DNA from: Pantoea vagans
GTDB taxonomy: Bacteria; Pseudomonadota; Gammaproteobacteria; Enterobacterales; Enterobacteriaceae
Direction: 5' to 3'
DNA length: 64,000 nt
Assembly (NCBI RefSeq): GCF_004792415.1
Contig: NZ_CP038853.1
Coordinates: 1,612,001 to 1,676,000 of the forward strand
The notes under the pieces were generated by a model. It saw only the letters and a list, made by a program, of their open reading frames with translations, was not told the DNA's origin and searched no databases. Each line of letters begins with the position of its first letter. Within the stretch, counting starts at the first letter, position 1. Shown piece by piece: positions 51,019 to 60,117 of this stretch. The translations under genes were made by a program, and so were the position numbers.

Positions 51019-52434
51019 CTATGATTTGTTAGAAGAATTTGACGTATCAAACTGCTGCGTCAGATAGGTACTGGTCGAGTTAAGTTTACTGATGGCCATA
51101 TCCAGCTGAGTAAACTGTGTCTTATAACGCGCAATATCCGCATCGATGCGATCGCTGGTGGTGTTATAAAGGGCAGTTAAGTTATTCAGTGTCTTACTGA
51201 CACCATCAGTTGCGGCCTGAACAATCCCTTTGGATGCCAGCCAGTCAGTCAGTTTGCTGTCTATTTTCGCGGTGATGCCGGTTTTACCGTCACCCACAAT
51301 CATCTCTTTAACGCCTGCAGCATCTTTATCCAGGGCGGCGCTCAGTTTGGTCGAATCCAGTTTTAATGAACCGCTCGTGGGGTCGGTGGTAATACCAATC
51401 TGTCCCAGCGATTTATAGGTTGACGAGCTTTGTGCGTTGGTCAGCATACTTTTCAGCTGAGTTTCGATGGTACGTAACGTACTGTCGCCCAGAAGAGCAC
51501 CGTTGCTGGAGTCCTGCGTATCGCTGTTGGTATCAACCTTGGTGTATTTCGTCAGGGTATTAAACTGATCCAGCAACGTATTGTAGGCATCCACCCAGGC
51601 GCTGACGGCGCTGGAGGCCTTGGAAGTGTCTTTGGTAATAGTCAGCGTCTGACTGCCAACCGTCTGCGCAGTCAGATTTAACGTAATCCCTTCCAGTGCA
51701 TCGCTAATCTGGTTGCTGCTGTTCTCAATCGCAACGTTGTTTACCGTCAATTGGGCATTCTGCGCTGCGACGCTCTGCGTCATCGGATTGCTGCTGGCGC
51801 TGGCGTCAAAGCCCACAATTCCCTGCAGCGTGCTGTCACCGGTAACGGCAATGGTTGCCACCGCATTGTCACTGCCGGTTTTATTGGCGTTCATGGAAAG
51901 ACGGAAGCTGCCGTCTGACACTTTGATAATAGTGGCAGTAATGCCAGCATTGGCGCCATTAATGGCGTCACGCATACCGGTCAGCGAGGTTTGATCAGCC
52001 GAGAGCGTCACGCTTTTGCTGGTGCCATCTTTTAAGGTAATGGCAATGCTGCGGCTGGCTACGGAGCTATCGCCCAGCGGGGCGGTGTTACTGCTCTGCA
52101 CTGACGAGGTCAGGACCTGCGCCTGCGCCAGTTGAGTGACGCTAATCGCATATTTACCGGCCACGGTGCTGCCAGAGGTGGTGGCGCTGAACGCCGTAGA
52201 GCTGCTGGTTGCGGTGGTGGCAGTAAACAGGTCGGCACTGTTCAGCTTGGTGTTAGCAGTCTGAAACGTCGTCAGTGAACTTTTCAGGGTGGCATAGGCA
52301 CTGAGCTTAGCCGTATAAGCCGTCTGCTGTTTTGAAATCGGTGTGAGTGCGGCTTTTTCAGCGGTGGTCAGACTGTCAAGCATAGTACTGAGTGGCAGGC
52401 CGGAACCCACGCCAAGGTTAGAAATACTAGCCAT
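51019..52434 (-). CDS. fliD: Flagellar filament cap protein FliD
   Basis: This 471-residue cap protein opens ASISNLGVGSGLPLSTMLDS, with the D0/D1 helices at both ends and a variable middle rich in Thr/Ser. It forms the pentameric cap that inserts flagellin subunits. The ATG at 52434 is six bases from AAGGA, while the ATG at 52440 abuts it. A sigma-28 promoter is 43 bases upstream. Confidence 0.95.
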   Translation of the reverse strand: MASISNLGVGSGLPLSTMLDSLTTAEKAALTPISKQQTAYTAKLSAYATLKSSLTTFQTANTKLNSADLFTATTATSSSTAFSATTSGSTVAGKYAISVTQLAQAQVLTSSVQSSNTAPLGDSSVASRSIAITLKDGTSKSVTLSADQTSLTGMRDAINGANAGITATIIKVSDGSFRLSMNANKTGSDNAVATIAVTGDSTLQGIVGFDASASSNPMTQSVAAQNAQLTVNNVAIENSSNQISDALEGITLNLTAQTVGSQTLTITKDTSKASSAVSAWVDAYNTLLDQFNTLTKYTKVDTNSDTQDSSNGALLGDSTLRTIETQLKSMLTNAQSSSTYKSLGQIGITTDPTSGSLKLDSTKLSAALDKDAAGVKEMIVGDGKTGITAKIDSKLTDWLASKGIVQAATDGVSKTLNNLTALYNTTSDRIDADIARYKTQFTQLDMAISKLNSTSTYLTQQFDTSNSSNKS

Positions 52435-52476
52435 GTTCATTCCTTTATAAGGTCGACAGAGAAATTGATACCTGGG

Positions 52477-52503
52477 TTATCGGCCTTGAATAAGGAAAGT
52501 TTA
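52477..52503 (-). promoter_or_regulatory. Sigma-28 promoter of fliDST
   Basis: The minus strand reads TAAA (52503-52500), 15 bases, GCCGATAA (52484-52477), an exact match to the FliA consensus. Confidence 0.95.
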
Positions 52504-52666
52504 AAATTATTTGCCTTAGGGTAATGAGGTAAATAAGCACTATAGAGAAGGGTAATTCAGCGACTAGAAAATTAATGAATCAGGCCTAAAGAAGTTCGGC
52601 AGGGTGGCGATAACTTAAAACGTGACAGGCTGAAGCAGAAAAATTCGCCTGGTACTAAAAAAATTC

Positions 52667-52693
52667 TAAAGGTTGTTAAACGGCAGACGATAA
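52667..52693 (+). promoter_or_regulatory. Sigma-28 promoter of fliC
   Basis: TAAA (52667-52670), 15 bases, GACGATAA (52686-52693): one mismatch to the FliA consensus. It lies 77 bases upstream of fliC, giving a leader of about 70 nt. Confidence 0.94.
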
Positions 52694-52770
52694 CAACTTT
52701 GACGGCGCTGAAGCCGGCGGGTTGAAGCCCACACCTTAACCGAAAGACTTGATTAACAGGAAAATTTATC

Positions 52771-53970
52771 ATGGCCCAAGTCATTAATACCAACAGCCTC
52801 TCGCTGATCACTCAGAACAACATCAACAAGAACCAGTCAGCTCTGTCTACTTCAATGGAGCGTCTGTCTTCTGGTTTACGTATCAACAGCGCGAAAGATG
52901 ACGCTGCTGGTCAGGCAATTGCCAACCGTTTCACCTCTAACATCAAGGGCCTGACTCAGGCTGCTCGTAACGCCAACGACGGTATCTCTGCTGCGCAGAC
53001 GACTGAAGGCGCGCTGTCAGAAATCAACAACAACTTACAGCGTGTTCGTGAACTGACTGTACAGGCTCAGAACGGTACTAACTCAGCGTCTGACAAATCT
53101 TCAATCCAGGACGAAATCAAGTCACGTCTGAGCGAAATTGACCGCGTATCGGGTCAGACTCAGTTCAACGGCGTGAACGTGCTGGCTAAAGATGGCTCAA
53201 TGAAAATTCAGGTTGGCGCTAACGATGGCGAAACCATCACCATCGACCTGAAGAAAATTGACTCTTCTACGCTGAAACTGAACACCTTCAACGTAAATGG
53301 TCCACAGGGTACCCCAACTGCTGCAGCTGCAGCTGACTTCCAGAAAGTCTACGGCTCAACCAGTAACGTAAGCAAAGCAACTGTAGCAGAAAATACTGGT
53401 GGTGATCTGGCCACTCGCCTGGGTGTTGCAGCAGCTAACGTTACTGTAACTGCAGACAAAGTTTACAAAGATGACAACGGCAACCTGTTTGCTAAAGTCA
53501 ACGTGGCTTCAACCAGCGCTGCTGAAACTAACAGCCTGAAAGCTAACGGCTTTGATATCGCTAACGGTTCTAACCAGGACTTCTACGTTGCAGTTGATGC
53601 GCAGTCAGCAGCAACAACCGCAGGTGGTGATACCGCTGCGTTCACACTGGATACGGCTAACATGAGCCTGTCTAACGTAACCACGGGTTCAACTTCTGAC
53701 CCGCTGGCCAAACTGGACGAAGCGATTGCAAGCGTGGATAAGTTCCGTTCTTCACTGGGTGCGATTCAGAACCGTCTGAACTCAGCCGTGACTAACCTGA
53801 GCAACACCACCACTAACCTGTCTGCAGCACAGTCTCGTATTCAGGATGCTGACTACGCTACTGAAGTTTCAAACATGTCTAAAGCGCAGATCGTACAGCA
53901 GGCTGGTAACTCAGTGTTGGCGAAAGCTAACCAGGTTCCACAGCAGGTTCTGTCTCTGCTGCAGGGCTAA
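52771..53970 (+). CDS. fliC: Flagellin FliC
   Basis: This 399-residue flagellin has conserved N-terminal D0/D1 ([20 protein letters not shown], then [20 protein letters not shown]) and C-terminal D1/D0 ([12 protein letters not shown] helices and [19 protein letters not shown]). A short central variable domain of about 120 residues spans 170-300. It is shorter than E. coli K-12 FliC (498). Codon use is biased toward highly expressed forms. Several surface-type lysines in the variable domain are candidate targets of the downstream FliB methylase. It ends in a strong terminator. Confidence 0.97.
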   Translation: MAQVINTNSLSLITQNNINKNQSALSTSMERLSSGLRINSAKDDAAGQAIANRFTSNIKGLTQAARNANDGISAAQTTEGALSEINNNLQRVRELTVQAQNGTNSASDKSSIQDEIKSRLSEIDRVSGQTQFNGVNVLAKDGSMKIQVGANDGETITIDLKKIDSSTLKLNTFNVNGPQGTPTAAAAADFQKVYGSTSNVSKATVAENTGGDLATRLGVAAANVTVTADKVYKDDNGNLFAKVNVASTSAAETNSLKANGFDIANGSNQDFYVAVDAQSAATTAGGDTAAFTLDTANMSLSNVTTGSTSDPLAKLDEAIASVDKFRSSLGAIQNRLNSAVTNLSNTTTNLSAAQSRIQDADYATEVSNMSKAQIVQQAGNSVLAKANQVPQQVLSLLQG

Positions 53971-53990
53971 TCGCCTTCCGACCCCATTCA

Positions 53991-54018
53991 AAACCCCGCT
54001 TCGGCGGGGTTTTTTTTA
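53991..54018 (+). terminator. fliC terminator
   Basis: ACCCCGC/GCGGGGT with a TTCG-type loop followed by eight T residues, 21 bases after the fliC stop. Confidence 0.94.
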
Positions 54019-54129
54019 TGCGTACGATTAGCCCCTCTTTGCCCTGTTTCTCTGCCAATCAATCTCACACGGTTCATTTATTCTCCACTCAGACTCCTTT
54101 TTAAAATGCTTATTTAGAGCGGGTAAATA

Positions 54130-55332
54130 ATGAAAAATATTACTGTCGTCGAACCGCTGTTTGTCAGTGCCTTTAAATGCATCGGGAGCGAATGCCGCGA
54201 TCATTGCTGTAAAGGCTGGGATATCACTCTGGATAAGCCCACAGTCAATCGCTATCTGAAATCTTCGCTGATTGAAATCAAAACGCTGGCGGCTGAAAAT
54301 ATCACGACTACCCGTAAAAGCTTTGCCAGTTGGGGAACGATGAAGCTTAACACAGCTGGCAACTGTGCATTTATGGATGAAAATCGCCTGTGTAAGGTGC
54401 ATTCGCAACTGGGCGCAGCCGCATTAAGCAACACCTGCGCGACTTATCCGCGTGCGGCAAATACATTTAAATATGAACAGCAAAAAACGCTGGCGCTATC
54501 CTGCCCGGAGGCAACCCGGCAGTTATTAGCCCTGCCAGATGCGATGCTATTTGAGCAGACTATCCGGACTCAGCATGAAGCCAATAAAGCGAAAGATCTC
54601 GATCAGCATAAGAAGCTGCTGAATCTGATGTGTCTCAATATTGTCAAATATAGCGGTGTAAATCTTGATGAAGCGTTTTATGCGCTGGCCAGCTTTCTGC
54701 TGGGTGCAGAAAGAGTAAATCCTGGAGATGACTGGCTGGTACAGATGGAGAGTCACTTTTCTGACGTGCTGAATAATCTGGAGCAGGGTGAAATCAGGCT
54801 GAATCTTGATCAGGTTAAGCCCGATCATAATCTGCAGTGGTCTTTACTGCTGCGATTACAGAGCTGGTTCAGCACCATGGCGGATAAGCGTGCGTTTCCT
54901 ACCCTGAATCATTACGTCAATAAGCTGATTTACATTCAGGCTGAAGGCGCTAAAACCGATGACGTGAGTCAGTCGATGATCCGGCTGGATAACGTATGGC
55001 AGACTCAGGTCATGCCCTGGCTCGCGGAGCGTCCATGGATAATGAATAACTATATTCAGTACCGCATCTATGATGATTTTTTCCCTAATGACGAAGGCCG
55101 TAGTCCATTACTGAGTCTCTATCTTCTGACGGCGGAATGGTTCCTTCTTAAGTCCCTGATTGCCGCAAATGTTGAACTGGTCGGCACCCTTAATGAAGAA
55201 GATATTATTAATATCATCTATAGCTATCACTCAATAACCAAACACACGGCACAATCGGTGCTGGCGTTTCTGGATGAGATTGATAAGGTCAAGGTCAATG
55301 ACGATCTGTCGCTGATTTACCTGCTTAAGTAA
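54130..55332 (+). CDS. fliB: Flagellin lysine-N-methylase FliB
   Basis: This 400-residue enzyme methylates lysines on flagellin; in Salmonella this increases surface hydrophobicity and adhesion. The N-terminal cysteine cluster (Cys17, Cys22, Cys26, Cys27 in CIGSECRDHCCKGWDI) and further cysteines (GNCAF, RLCKVH, NTCATYP) suggest an Fe-S cluster. It lies directly downstream of fliC, its substrate gene. A 15-bp stem terminator follows. Erwiniaceae vary in having this gene. Confidence 0.92.
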   Translation: MKNITVVEPLFVSAFKCIGSECRDHCCKGWDITLDKPTVNRYLKSSLIEIKTLAAENITTTRKSFASWGTMKLNTAGNCAFMDENRLCKVHSQLGAAALSNTCATYPRAANTFKYEQQKTLALSCPEATRQLLALPDAMLFEQTIRTQHEANKAKDLDQHKKLLNLMCLNIVKYSGVNLDEAFYALASFLLGAERVNPGDDWLVQMESHFSDVLNNLEQGEIRLNLDQVKPDHNLQWSLLLRLQSWFSTMADKRAFPTLNHYVNKLIYIQAEGAKTDDVSQSMIRLDNVWQTQVMPWLAERPWIMNNYIQYRIYDDFFPNDEGRSPLLSLYLLTAEWFLLKSLIAANVELVGTLNEEDIINIIYSYHSITKHTAQSVLAFLDEIDKVKVNDDLSLIYLLK

Positions 55333-55364
55333 ATAAAGACTCCGCTTCAGCGGAGTCTTTATTT
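55331..55364. terminator. Terminator after fliB
   Basis: A 15-bp perfect stem, AAATAAAGACTCCGC pairing across a TTCA loop, has T-rich text on the 3' side. It overlaps the fliB stop region. Confidence 0.85.
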
Positions 55365-55496
55365 ATCCCATTCCCAAAAGAGACTCAAATTTTATCTCAG
55401 GTCAGGGTTTAGCGCTCGTTTAACGCATTTCGGGTCATGTCATGGGCAGTATGCTGGCTGTTCAGGCATAATGACTACCCGGAATACAGATCCTGC

Positions 55497-56273
55497 ATGA
55501 AGACCTTTATCATTAATCTCGCCTCATCAACCGGGCGTCGCGCCACTATTGCTGCACAGTGCGACGCCGCCGGACTCGACTACGAATTTATTAACGCTGT
55601 AAATGGCCATGCATTAACTGAAGCGGAAATTGCGCAGCATACCCGTACGGTTAATTATGCGTTCAAACCGGGCGAAATAGGGTGTGCATTAAGCCACATC
55701 GCTATTTATCGGAAAATGAAGGATGAAAAAATTGCACAGGCGTTGGTTCTGGAAGATGACGCCTTATTTACCGAACAGCTCGGCGCGGTATTATCCAGTC
55801 CGGCAATGCAGTTATCCCCGGATAACCCGACGCTGGTACTGTTATCACGCGTCAATAGATACGTTGATAAAGCGATCGCTGCGGTAGCCGAAACATCTCA
55901 TCTCTATCCGGTCTACAGCGCCACCACCGCACACGCTTATGTGATCAATCTGGAGGCCGCTACGCGACTGCTTAAACTGCTCTATCCGGTCTGGATGGCT
56001 GCCGATAAATGGTGCCTGTTTGAAGAGTATGGAGCTATGAAGCTACTGGCGGTGCATCCTGCACCGGTGCTGCTGCATGATCTGGCGCAGCAGACCACCA
56101 TCCAGCATTTCAGCGATGTTGCTCAGCATAACCAGCAAAAACGCGATATCTGGACGATGCTAATGGCAAATCGACCGCTCCGCGTCAGACTGCGTCATCG
56201 CTATCGTCGGGCTATGCTTCCGCTGCTTCATCGCATCGTTGATGTCAACGCCGCTGCAGATCGTCAGAAATAG
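55497..56273 (+). CDS. Glycosyltransferase family 25
   Basis: This 258-residue GT25-type enzyme has KTFIINLASSTGRRATIAAQ at the start, then GEIGCALSHIAIYRKM, the metal-binding LVLEDDALF, and YSATTAHAYVINLEAATRLL, all standard for this family, which usually adds galactose to lipooligosaccharide. The mapped ATG at 55497 fits the family start; the upstream frame and Shine-Dalgarno are weak. It lies between fliB and an HNH gene inside the flagellar cluster, where E. coli has none. It could modify LPS or, less securely, flagellin. Confidence 0.88.
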   Translation: MKTFIINLASSTGRRATIAAQCDAAGLDYEFINAVNGHALTEAEIAQHTRTVNYAFKPGEIGCALSHIAIYRKMKDEKIAQALVLEDDALFTEQLGAVLSSPAMQLSPDNPTLVLLSRVNRYVDKAIAAVAETSHLYPVYSATTAHAYVINLEAATRLLKLLYPVWMAADKWCLFEEYGAMKLLAVHPAPVLLHDLAQQTTIQHFSDVAQHNQQKRDIWTMLMANRPLRVRLRHRYRRAMLPLLHRIVDVNAAADRQK

Positions 56274-56426
56274 CGAAAATCCGTTTAGTGCGGTGCGGGC
56301 GCGAAGAGGGCCAGCGCCGCCGGTCGCAACGCAGATGATCGCCCATCCCGTTACAGTTCCCCCCCGTACTGCCGATAACTCCTCACAGAACAACATCATT
56401 TTTGATTTTAACTTTGTGGAGTGTCT

Positions 56427-57395
56427 ATGCGCTTCAATTATGACCTTTTACCGGGCGAGCAGCTGACCTTCGATGAGATCGCCCGGCGTTATGCGCTGCA
56501 ATATCCTGATGATAAAGAGCTGACGGCGCGTGCCTTGCTGAGTCCGTCAACCGGCCTGCGCACGCTGAAAATCCGTGCGGTGTTCGCGCGGGAGGAGAGC
56601 AACAGTCCGCTGGAAGATCTGCTGTTCATCTCCCATGACAACGAACGTAAAAATTATCTGCGCCGCTTTGAGCACTACCTTAAGCAGAATCTTTCTTTCC
56701 TCTATTTTCGTCGCAGCGACAACGAGAAGCGCGACAACCTGTGGAAAGTGATGGGCAGCAGTCAGGTCTTCGCGATGATCGATCCACAATCGGCCACGGC
56801 ACAGAACCTGTTAAACAGTCGCGGCTACAAACTGGTGCTGATGCATCAGGATGATGAAGACATTTACTGGCAGCTCTTTAATCCGCAGGCGGACCCCTGT
56901 TTTCCGCAGTCGCAGCGTATTCAGTTCATCGTGGTGCTTAGTACGCCGCAGCACAAAGTCCCTGCGGCAGTGATGCCAGGCACTGAAGTGGGGCGTCGCG
57001 TGAAAGCACGGGTGCTGCAGCGTGCCAGCCAGGCGGAATTCAGCGCCGGTGTCAAAGCGCGCTACGGTGCCTGCGTGATGACCGGCACCGAGCTGACCGA
57101 ACGGCACAACTGGCCCTGGGTGGAAGCCTGCCATATCGACACGCAGGAGGGCGATGACGGCGTCCTGGCAGACAACAGCATCGATAATGGCCTGTTTTTA
57201 CGCAGCGATCTGCAGCGGCTATTTATTAACCGACTGATTAGCATTGATGCTGAATCAGGAACGATTCAGGTGCATCCCGGCGAGGAGGCGCGGCAGCACA
57301 TTGCGCCCTGGTATCAGGAGCTGGAGGGTCGTGTCTGTAGTTTGTGGGCCGCGGTGCCGCCCGCCACACGGCAACGGCTGCGCGCCCGTCGTTAA
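56427..57395 (+). CDS. HNH endonuclease family protein
   Basis: This 322-residue protein has a C-terminal HNH nuclease core: ARYGACVMTGTELTERHNWP, then VEACHIDTQEGDD (catalytic His) and NSIDNGLFLRSDLQRLFINR (Asn and His/Arg positions). The N-terminal two thirds (RFNYDLLPGEQLTFDEIARR, LLSPSTGLRTLKIRAVFARE) is an unrecognised domain. Such proteins may be stand-alone nucleases, restriction-like enzymes or defence components. GGAG lies 5-6 bases before the ATG at 56427. It sits between the GT25 gene and fliA without a methylase partner. Confidence 0.78.
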   Translation: MRFNYDLLPGEQLTFDEIARRYALQYPDDKELTARALLSPSTGLRTLKIRAVFAREESNSPLEDLLFISHDNERKNYLRRFEHYLKQNLSFLYFRRSDNEKRDNLWKVMGSSQVFAMIDPQSATAQNLLNSRGYKLVLMHQDDEDIYWQLFNPQADPCFPQSQRIQFIVVLSTPQHKVPAAVMPGTEVGRRVKARVLQRASQAEFSAGVKARYGACVMTGTELTERHNWPWVEACHIDTQEGDDGVLADNSIDNGLFLRSDLQRLFINRLISIDAESGTIQVHPGEEARQHIAPWYQELEGRVCSLWAAVPPATRQRLRARR

Positions 57396-57486
57396 TTTCA
57401 GGAAGCGTGCAGAAATAACTGCACGCTGACTTAACAAAAATCAAATAGCCTCGTTTTACCCCGCCTATTCAGCCAATCGAAAACGC

Positions 57487-57513
57487 TACAGAATTGGATA
57501 ATCATGCCGATAA
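57487..57513 (+). promoter_or_regulatory. Sigma-28 promoter of fliAZ
   Basis: TACA (57487-57490), 15 bases, GCCGATAA (57506-57513), one mismatch to consensus. It lies 25 bases before fliA, so fliA would be autoregulated as in other enterics. Confidence 0.88.
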
Positions 57514-57537
57514 CTTCATTAACGCAGGGTAGTCAAC

Positions 57538-58260
57538 GTGAACGATTTCTATACCGCCGAAGGCGTGATGGACAAGCATTCGCTCTGGCAGCGCTACGTG
57601 CCGCTGGTGCGCCATGAAGCGTTGCGTCTGCAGGTTCGCCTGCCGGCCAGCGTTGAGCTTGACGACTTGCTGCAGGCAGGTGGAATAGGGCTGTTAAATG
57701 CCGTAGAGCGTTACGACGCGCTCCAGGGCACAGCTTTCACCACCTACGCCGTGCAGCGTATTCGTGGCGCAATGCTCGACGAGCTTCGCAGTCGGGACTG
57801 GGCACCACGCAGCGTGCGTCGTAACGCACGTGAAGTGGCGGGCGCAATGCACAGAGTGGAACAGTCGCTGGGGCGTTCTGCTTCCGAGCAGGAAGTGGCG
57901 CAGCAGCTGAATGTTTCCATGGAGGAGTACCGGCAGATCCTGCTGGACACCAACAACAGTCAACTCTTCTCCTACGACGAGTATCGGGAAGAGCACGGCG
58001 ACAGCGCGGAGCTGGTGACGGAAGGCCATGAAGAGGCTAATCCGCTTCATCAGCTGTTAGAAGGGAGTCTGCGTGAGCGCGTCATTGAAGCGATCGAAGC
58101 GTTACCCGATCGTGAAAAGATGGTGCTGACACTGTACTACCAGGAAGAACTGAACCTGAAAGAGATTGGCGCAGTACTTGATGTGGGTGAATCCCGTGTC
58201 AGCCAGCTGCACAGTCAGGCGATTAAACGCCTGCGGGCCCGACTTGCGGGAGCGCGCTAG
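57538..58260 (+). CDS. fliA: Flagellar sigma factor FliA (sigma-28)
   Basis: This 240-residue sigma factor is nearly identical to E. coli FliA in regions 2 and 4: DKHSLWQRYVPLVRHEALRL, LDDLLQAGGIGLLNAVERYD, then TLYYQEELNLKEIGAVLDVG and ESRVSQLHSQAIKRLRARL. It recognises TAAA-N15-GCCGATAA at class III flagellar promoters, and is held by FlgM until hook completion. It starts with GTG at 57538, as the E. coli gene does. Confidence 0.97.
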   Translation: MNDFYTAEGVMDKHSLWQRYVPLVRHEALRLQVRLPASVELDDLLQAGGIGLLNAVERYDALQGTAFTTYAVQRIRGAMLDELRSRDWAPRSVRRNAREVAGAMHRVEQSLGRSASEQEVAQQLNVSMEEYRQILLDTNNSQLFSYDEYREEHGDSAELVTEGHEEANPLHQLLEGSLRERVIEAIEALPDREKMVLTLYYQEELNLKEIGAVLDVGESRVSQLHSQAIKRLRARLAGAR

Positions 58261-58310
58261 CAGTATCAGTTCCTGGCGATTCAAAATTATAAGAAACCGG
58301 GGACTCAGTA

Positions 58311-58814
58311 ATGGGAGCCAAGACCAAGGCCAGACCGTTAAGTCGTTATCTTAAAGACTATAAACACAGCCAGACCAACTGTTCACACTGTGGCAAGGTA
58401 TTAGATCGAATGGCGCTCGTTTTTCGTGGCCAGATCATCAATAAAGAGGCCATCGCTCGGATGGACCAGATGATTGATGAGCAGCTGTGGCTGAAACTTC
58501 AGCCCGAACTGACCGCGCTTTGTCGTTTTTGTAGTGATATTTTTTGTAATACCCATCCTAATTACTTCGACATTATGGCGTTTAAACAATATTTGTTTGA
58601 ACAGACAGAGATGAGCCCCAGCACGATTCGTGAATATGTGGTGCGTCTGCGTCGACTGGATGAGATGCTGAAAGCCAAAAATTTCCCGGCCGAAAAGCTT
58701 AAAGGAAATAGCTGGCATCAGTGTCTGGAAAGCGATCTGCCCGATGCCGGTAATAACAATTACCGTATCGCGCTGCGTAAGTACGATCAGTTCTTAGGCT
58801 GGCAGCAGGCGTAA
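58311..58814 (+). CDS. fliZ: Flagellar regulator FliZ
   Basis: This 167-residue regulator has RPLSRYLKDYKHSQTNCSHC, LCRFCSDIFCNTHPNYFDIM, then FLFEQTEMSP-like YLFEQTEMSPSTIREYVVRL and NNYRIALRKYDQF. FliZ represses sigma-S promoters by mimicking sigma-S binding and links motility to stationary phase. A CxxC near 23-26 and CRFC pair are conserved. It is shorter than E. coli FliZ (183) at the C-terminus. It follows fliA by 50 bases in the same operon. Confidence 0.94.
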   Translation: MGAKTKARPLSRYLKDYKHSQTNCSHCGKVLDRMALVFRGQIINKEAIARMDQMIDEQLWLKLQPELTALCRFCSDIFCNTHPNYFDIMAFKQYLFEQTEMSPSTIREYVVRLRRLDEMLKAKNFPAEKLKGNSWHQCLESDLPDAGNNNYRIALRKYDQFLGWQQA

Positions 58815-58831
58815 GCCTGTTCTGCACCGAT

Positions 58832-58897
58832 TGCTCCCCCGCGTGCCTCCGGCACGTTATCTCTTACCCGCCAGCCGGGTTAAGGGAAGGGGGAGCA
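58832..58897. repeat. Three-way-junction structured element
   Basis: An outer perfect 9-bp stem TGCTCCCCC/GGGGGAGCA (58832-58840 with 58889-58897) encloses two hairpins: CGTGCC/GGCACG with a 3-base loop (58842-58856) and CTTACCCG/CGGGTTAAG with one bulge (58863-58884). The whole 66 bases fold into a clover-like form between fliZ and dcyD. No T run follows. It may be an interspersed repeat, a transcription block or a structured RNA. Confidence 0.72.
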
Positions 58898-59017
58898 CGG
58901 CGCTTCTTTCTTCTCGTCTTTATACTACCGCATCTGCTGTCACCTGAATCAGAGTGATCCTTTTCGCATCTTCTGCAACACTGTAAGGATAATTTTCATG
59001 CCCGACCGGAGGCAGCA

Positions 59018-60004
59018 TTGTCTTTACATCTGTTACATCAATTCCCGCGTCTTGAATTGCTTGGCGCACCCACACCGTTAGAACATCTGCCACGTCTTTC
59101 CGACTATCTGGGTCGCGATATTTTCATCAAACGTGATGACTTCACGCCGGTAGCGATGGGCGGCAACAAGCTGCGCAAGCTGGAGTTCCTGGCAGCTGAT
59201 GCGCTGCGCGAAGGCGCAGATGTGCTGCTGACCGCGGGCGCAATCCAGTCTAACCATGTGCGCCAGACGGTGGCCGTCGCAGCCCGGCTTGGCCTGAAGT
59301 GTGTGGCACTGCTGGAAAACCCGATTGGCACCCACGCTGAAAACTACCTGAGCAACGGCAACCGTCTGTTGCTGGACCTGATGGACGCGGAAGTGATTAT
59401 GGTTGATGCACTGCACAACCCCACTGAACAGCTGGCAGAAGAGGCCACGCGTCTGGAAGCGCAGGGATTCCGCCCTTACATTGTGCCGGTCGGCGGCTCA
59501 AATGCGCTGGGTGCACTAGGCTATGTAGAGTGCGCGCAGGAGATCGCCCATCAGAGCGAAGGCGTGGTCGATTTCGCCGCCGTGGTTGTCGCCTCGGGCA
59601 GTGCCGGCACCCATGCCGGACTGGCGGTAGGCCTGGAGTATCTGCTGCCGGAAACTGAGCTGGTCGGCGTCACCGTTTCACGTCAGGTCGAAGCGCAGTT
59701 GCCGCTGGTAGAGCGTTTACGTCAGTCGCTGGCGGAGACGCTTGAAGTGCAGGCTACGGCACCGATCACGCTGTGGGATGACTATTTTGCGCCACGCTAC
59801 GGTGAACCCAATGATGAAGGCATGGCGGCAGTGAAACTGCTGGCGCAGCTGGAAGGCATCCTGCTCGACCCGGTGTATACCGGCAAGGCGATGGCCGGAT
59901 TGCTGGATGGCATCAGCCAGAATCGTTTCCGCCGTGAAGGCCCGCTGCTGTTTATTCATACGGGCGGCGCACCGGCGTTATTTGCTTATCATCCTTCGGT
60001 CTGA
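59018..60004 (+). CDS. dcyD: D-cysteine desulfhydrase DcyD
   Basis: This 328-residue PLP enzyme of fold type II converts D-cysteine to pyruvate, H2S and ammonia. PLP Lys lies in [12 protein letters not shown], with [14 protein letters not shown] and [14 protein letters not shown] typical; the C-terminal [13 protein letters not shown] and [12 protein letters not shown] match E. coli DcyD closely. The TTG at 59018 is preceded by GGAGG at 5 bases. It heads the cystine uptake genes tcyJ, tcyL and tcyN. Confidence 0.95.
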   Translation: MSLHLLHQFPRLELLGAPTPLEHLPRLSDYLGRDIFIKRDDFTPVAMGGNKLRKLEFLAADALREGADVLLTAGAIQSNHVRQTVAVAARLGLKCVALLENPIGTHAENYLSNGNRLLLDLMDAEVIMVDALHNPTEQLAEEATRLEAQGFRPYIVPVGGSNALGALGYVECAQEIAHQSEGVVDFAAVVVASGSAGTHAGLAVGLEYLLPETELVGVTVSRQVEAQLPLVERLRQSLAETLEVQATAPITLWDDYFAPRYGEPNDEGMAAVKLLAQLEGILLDPVYTGKAMAGLLDGISQNRFRREGPLLFIHTGGAPALFAYHPSV

Positions 60005-60117
60005 GACAAGCGAATAAAACAGTTTATACTCCGTGCGTTATCATTCTGGACTGGCAGCAACATAGGGTGCTGCCCTTATAAGAACACACACACAATACTG
60101 TCAATAATGGGGTGAAT

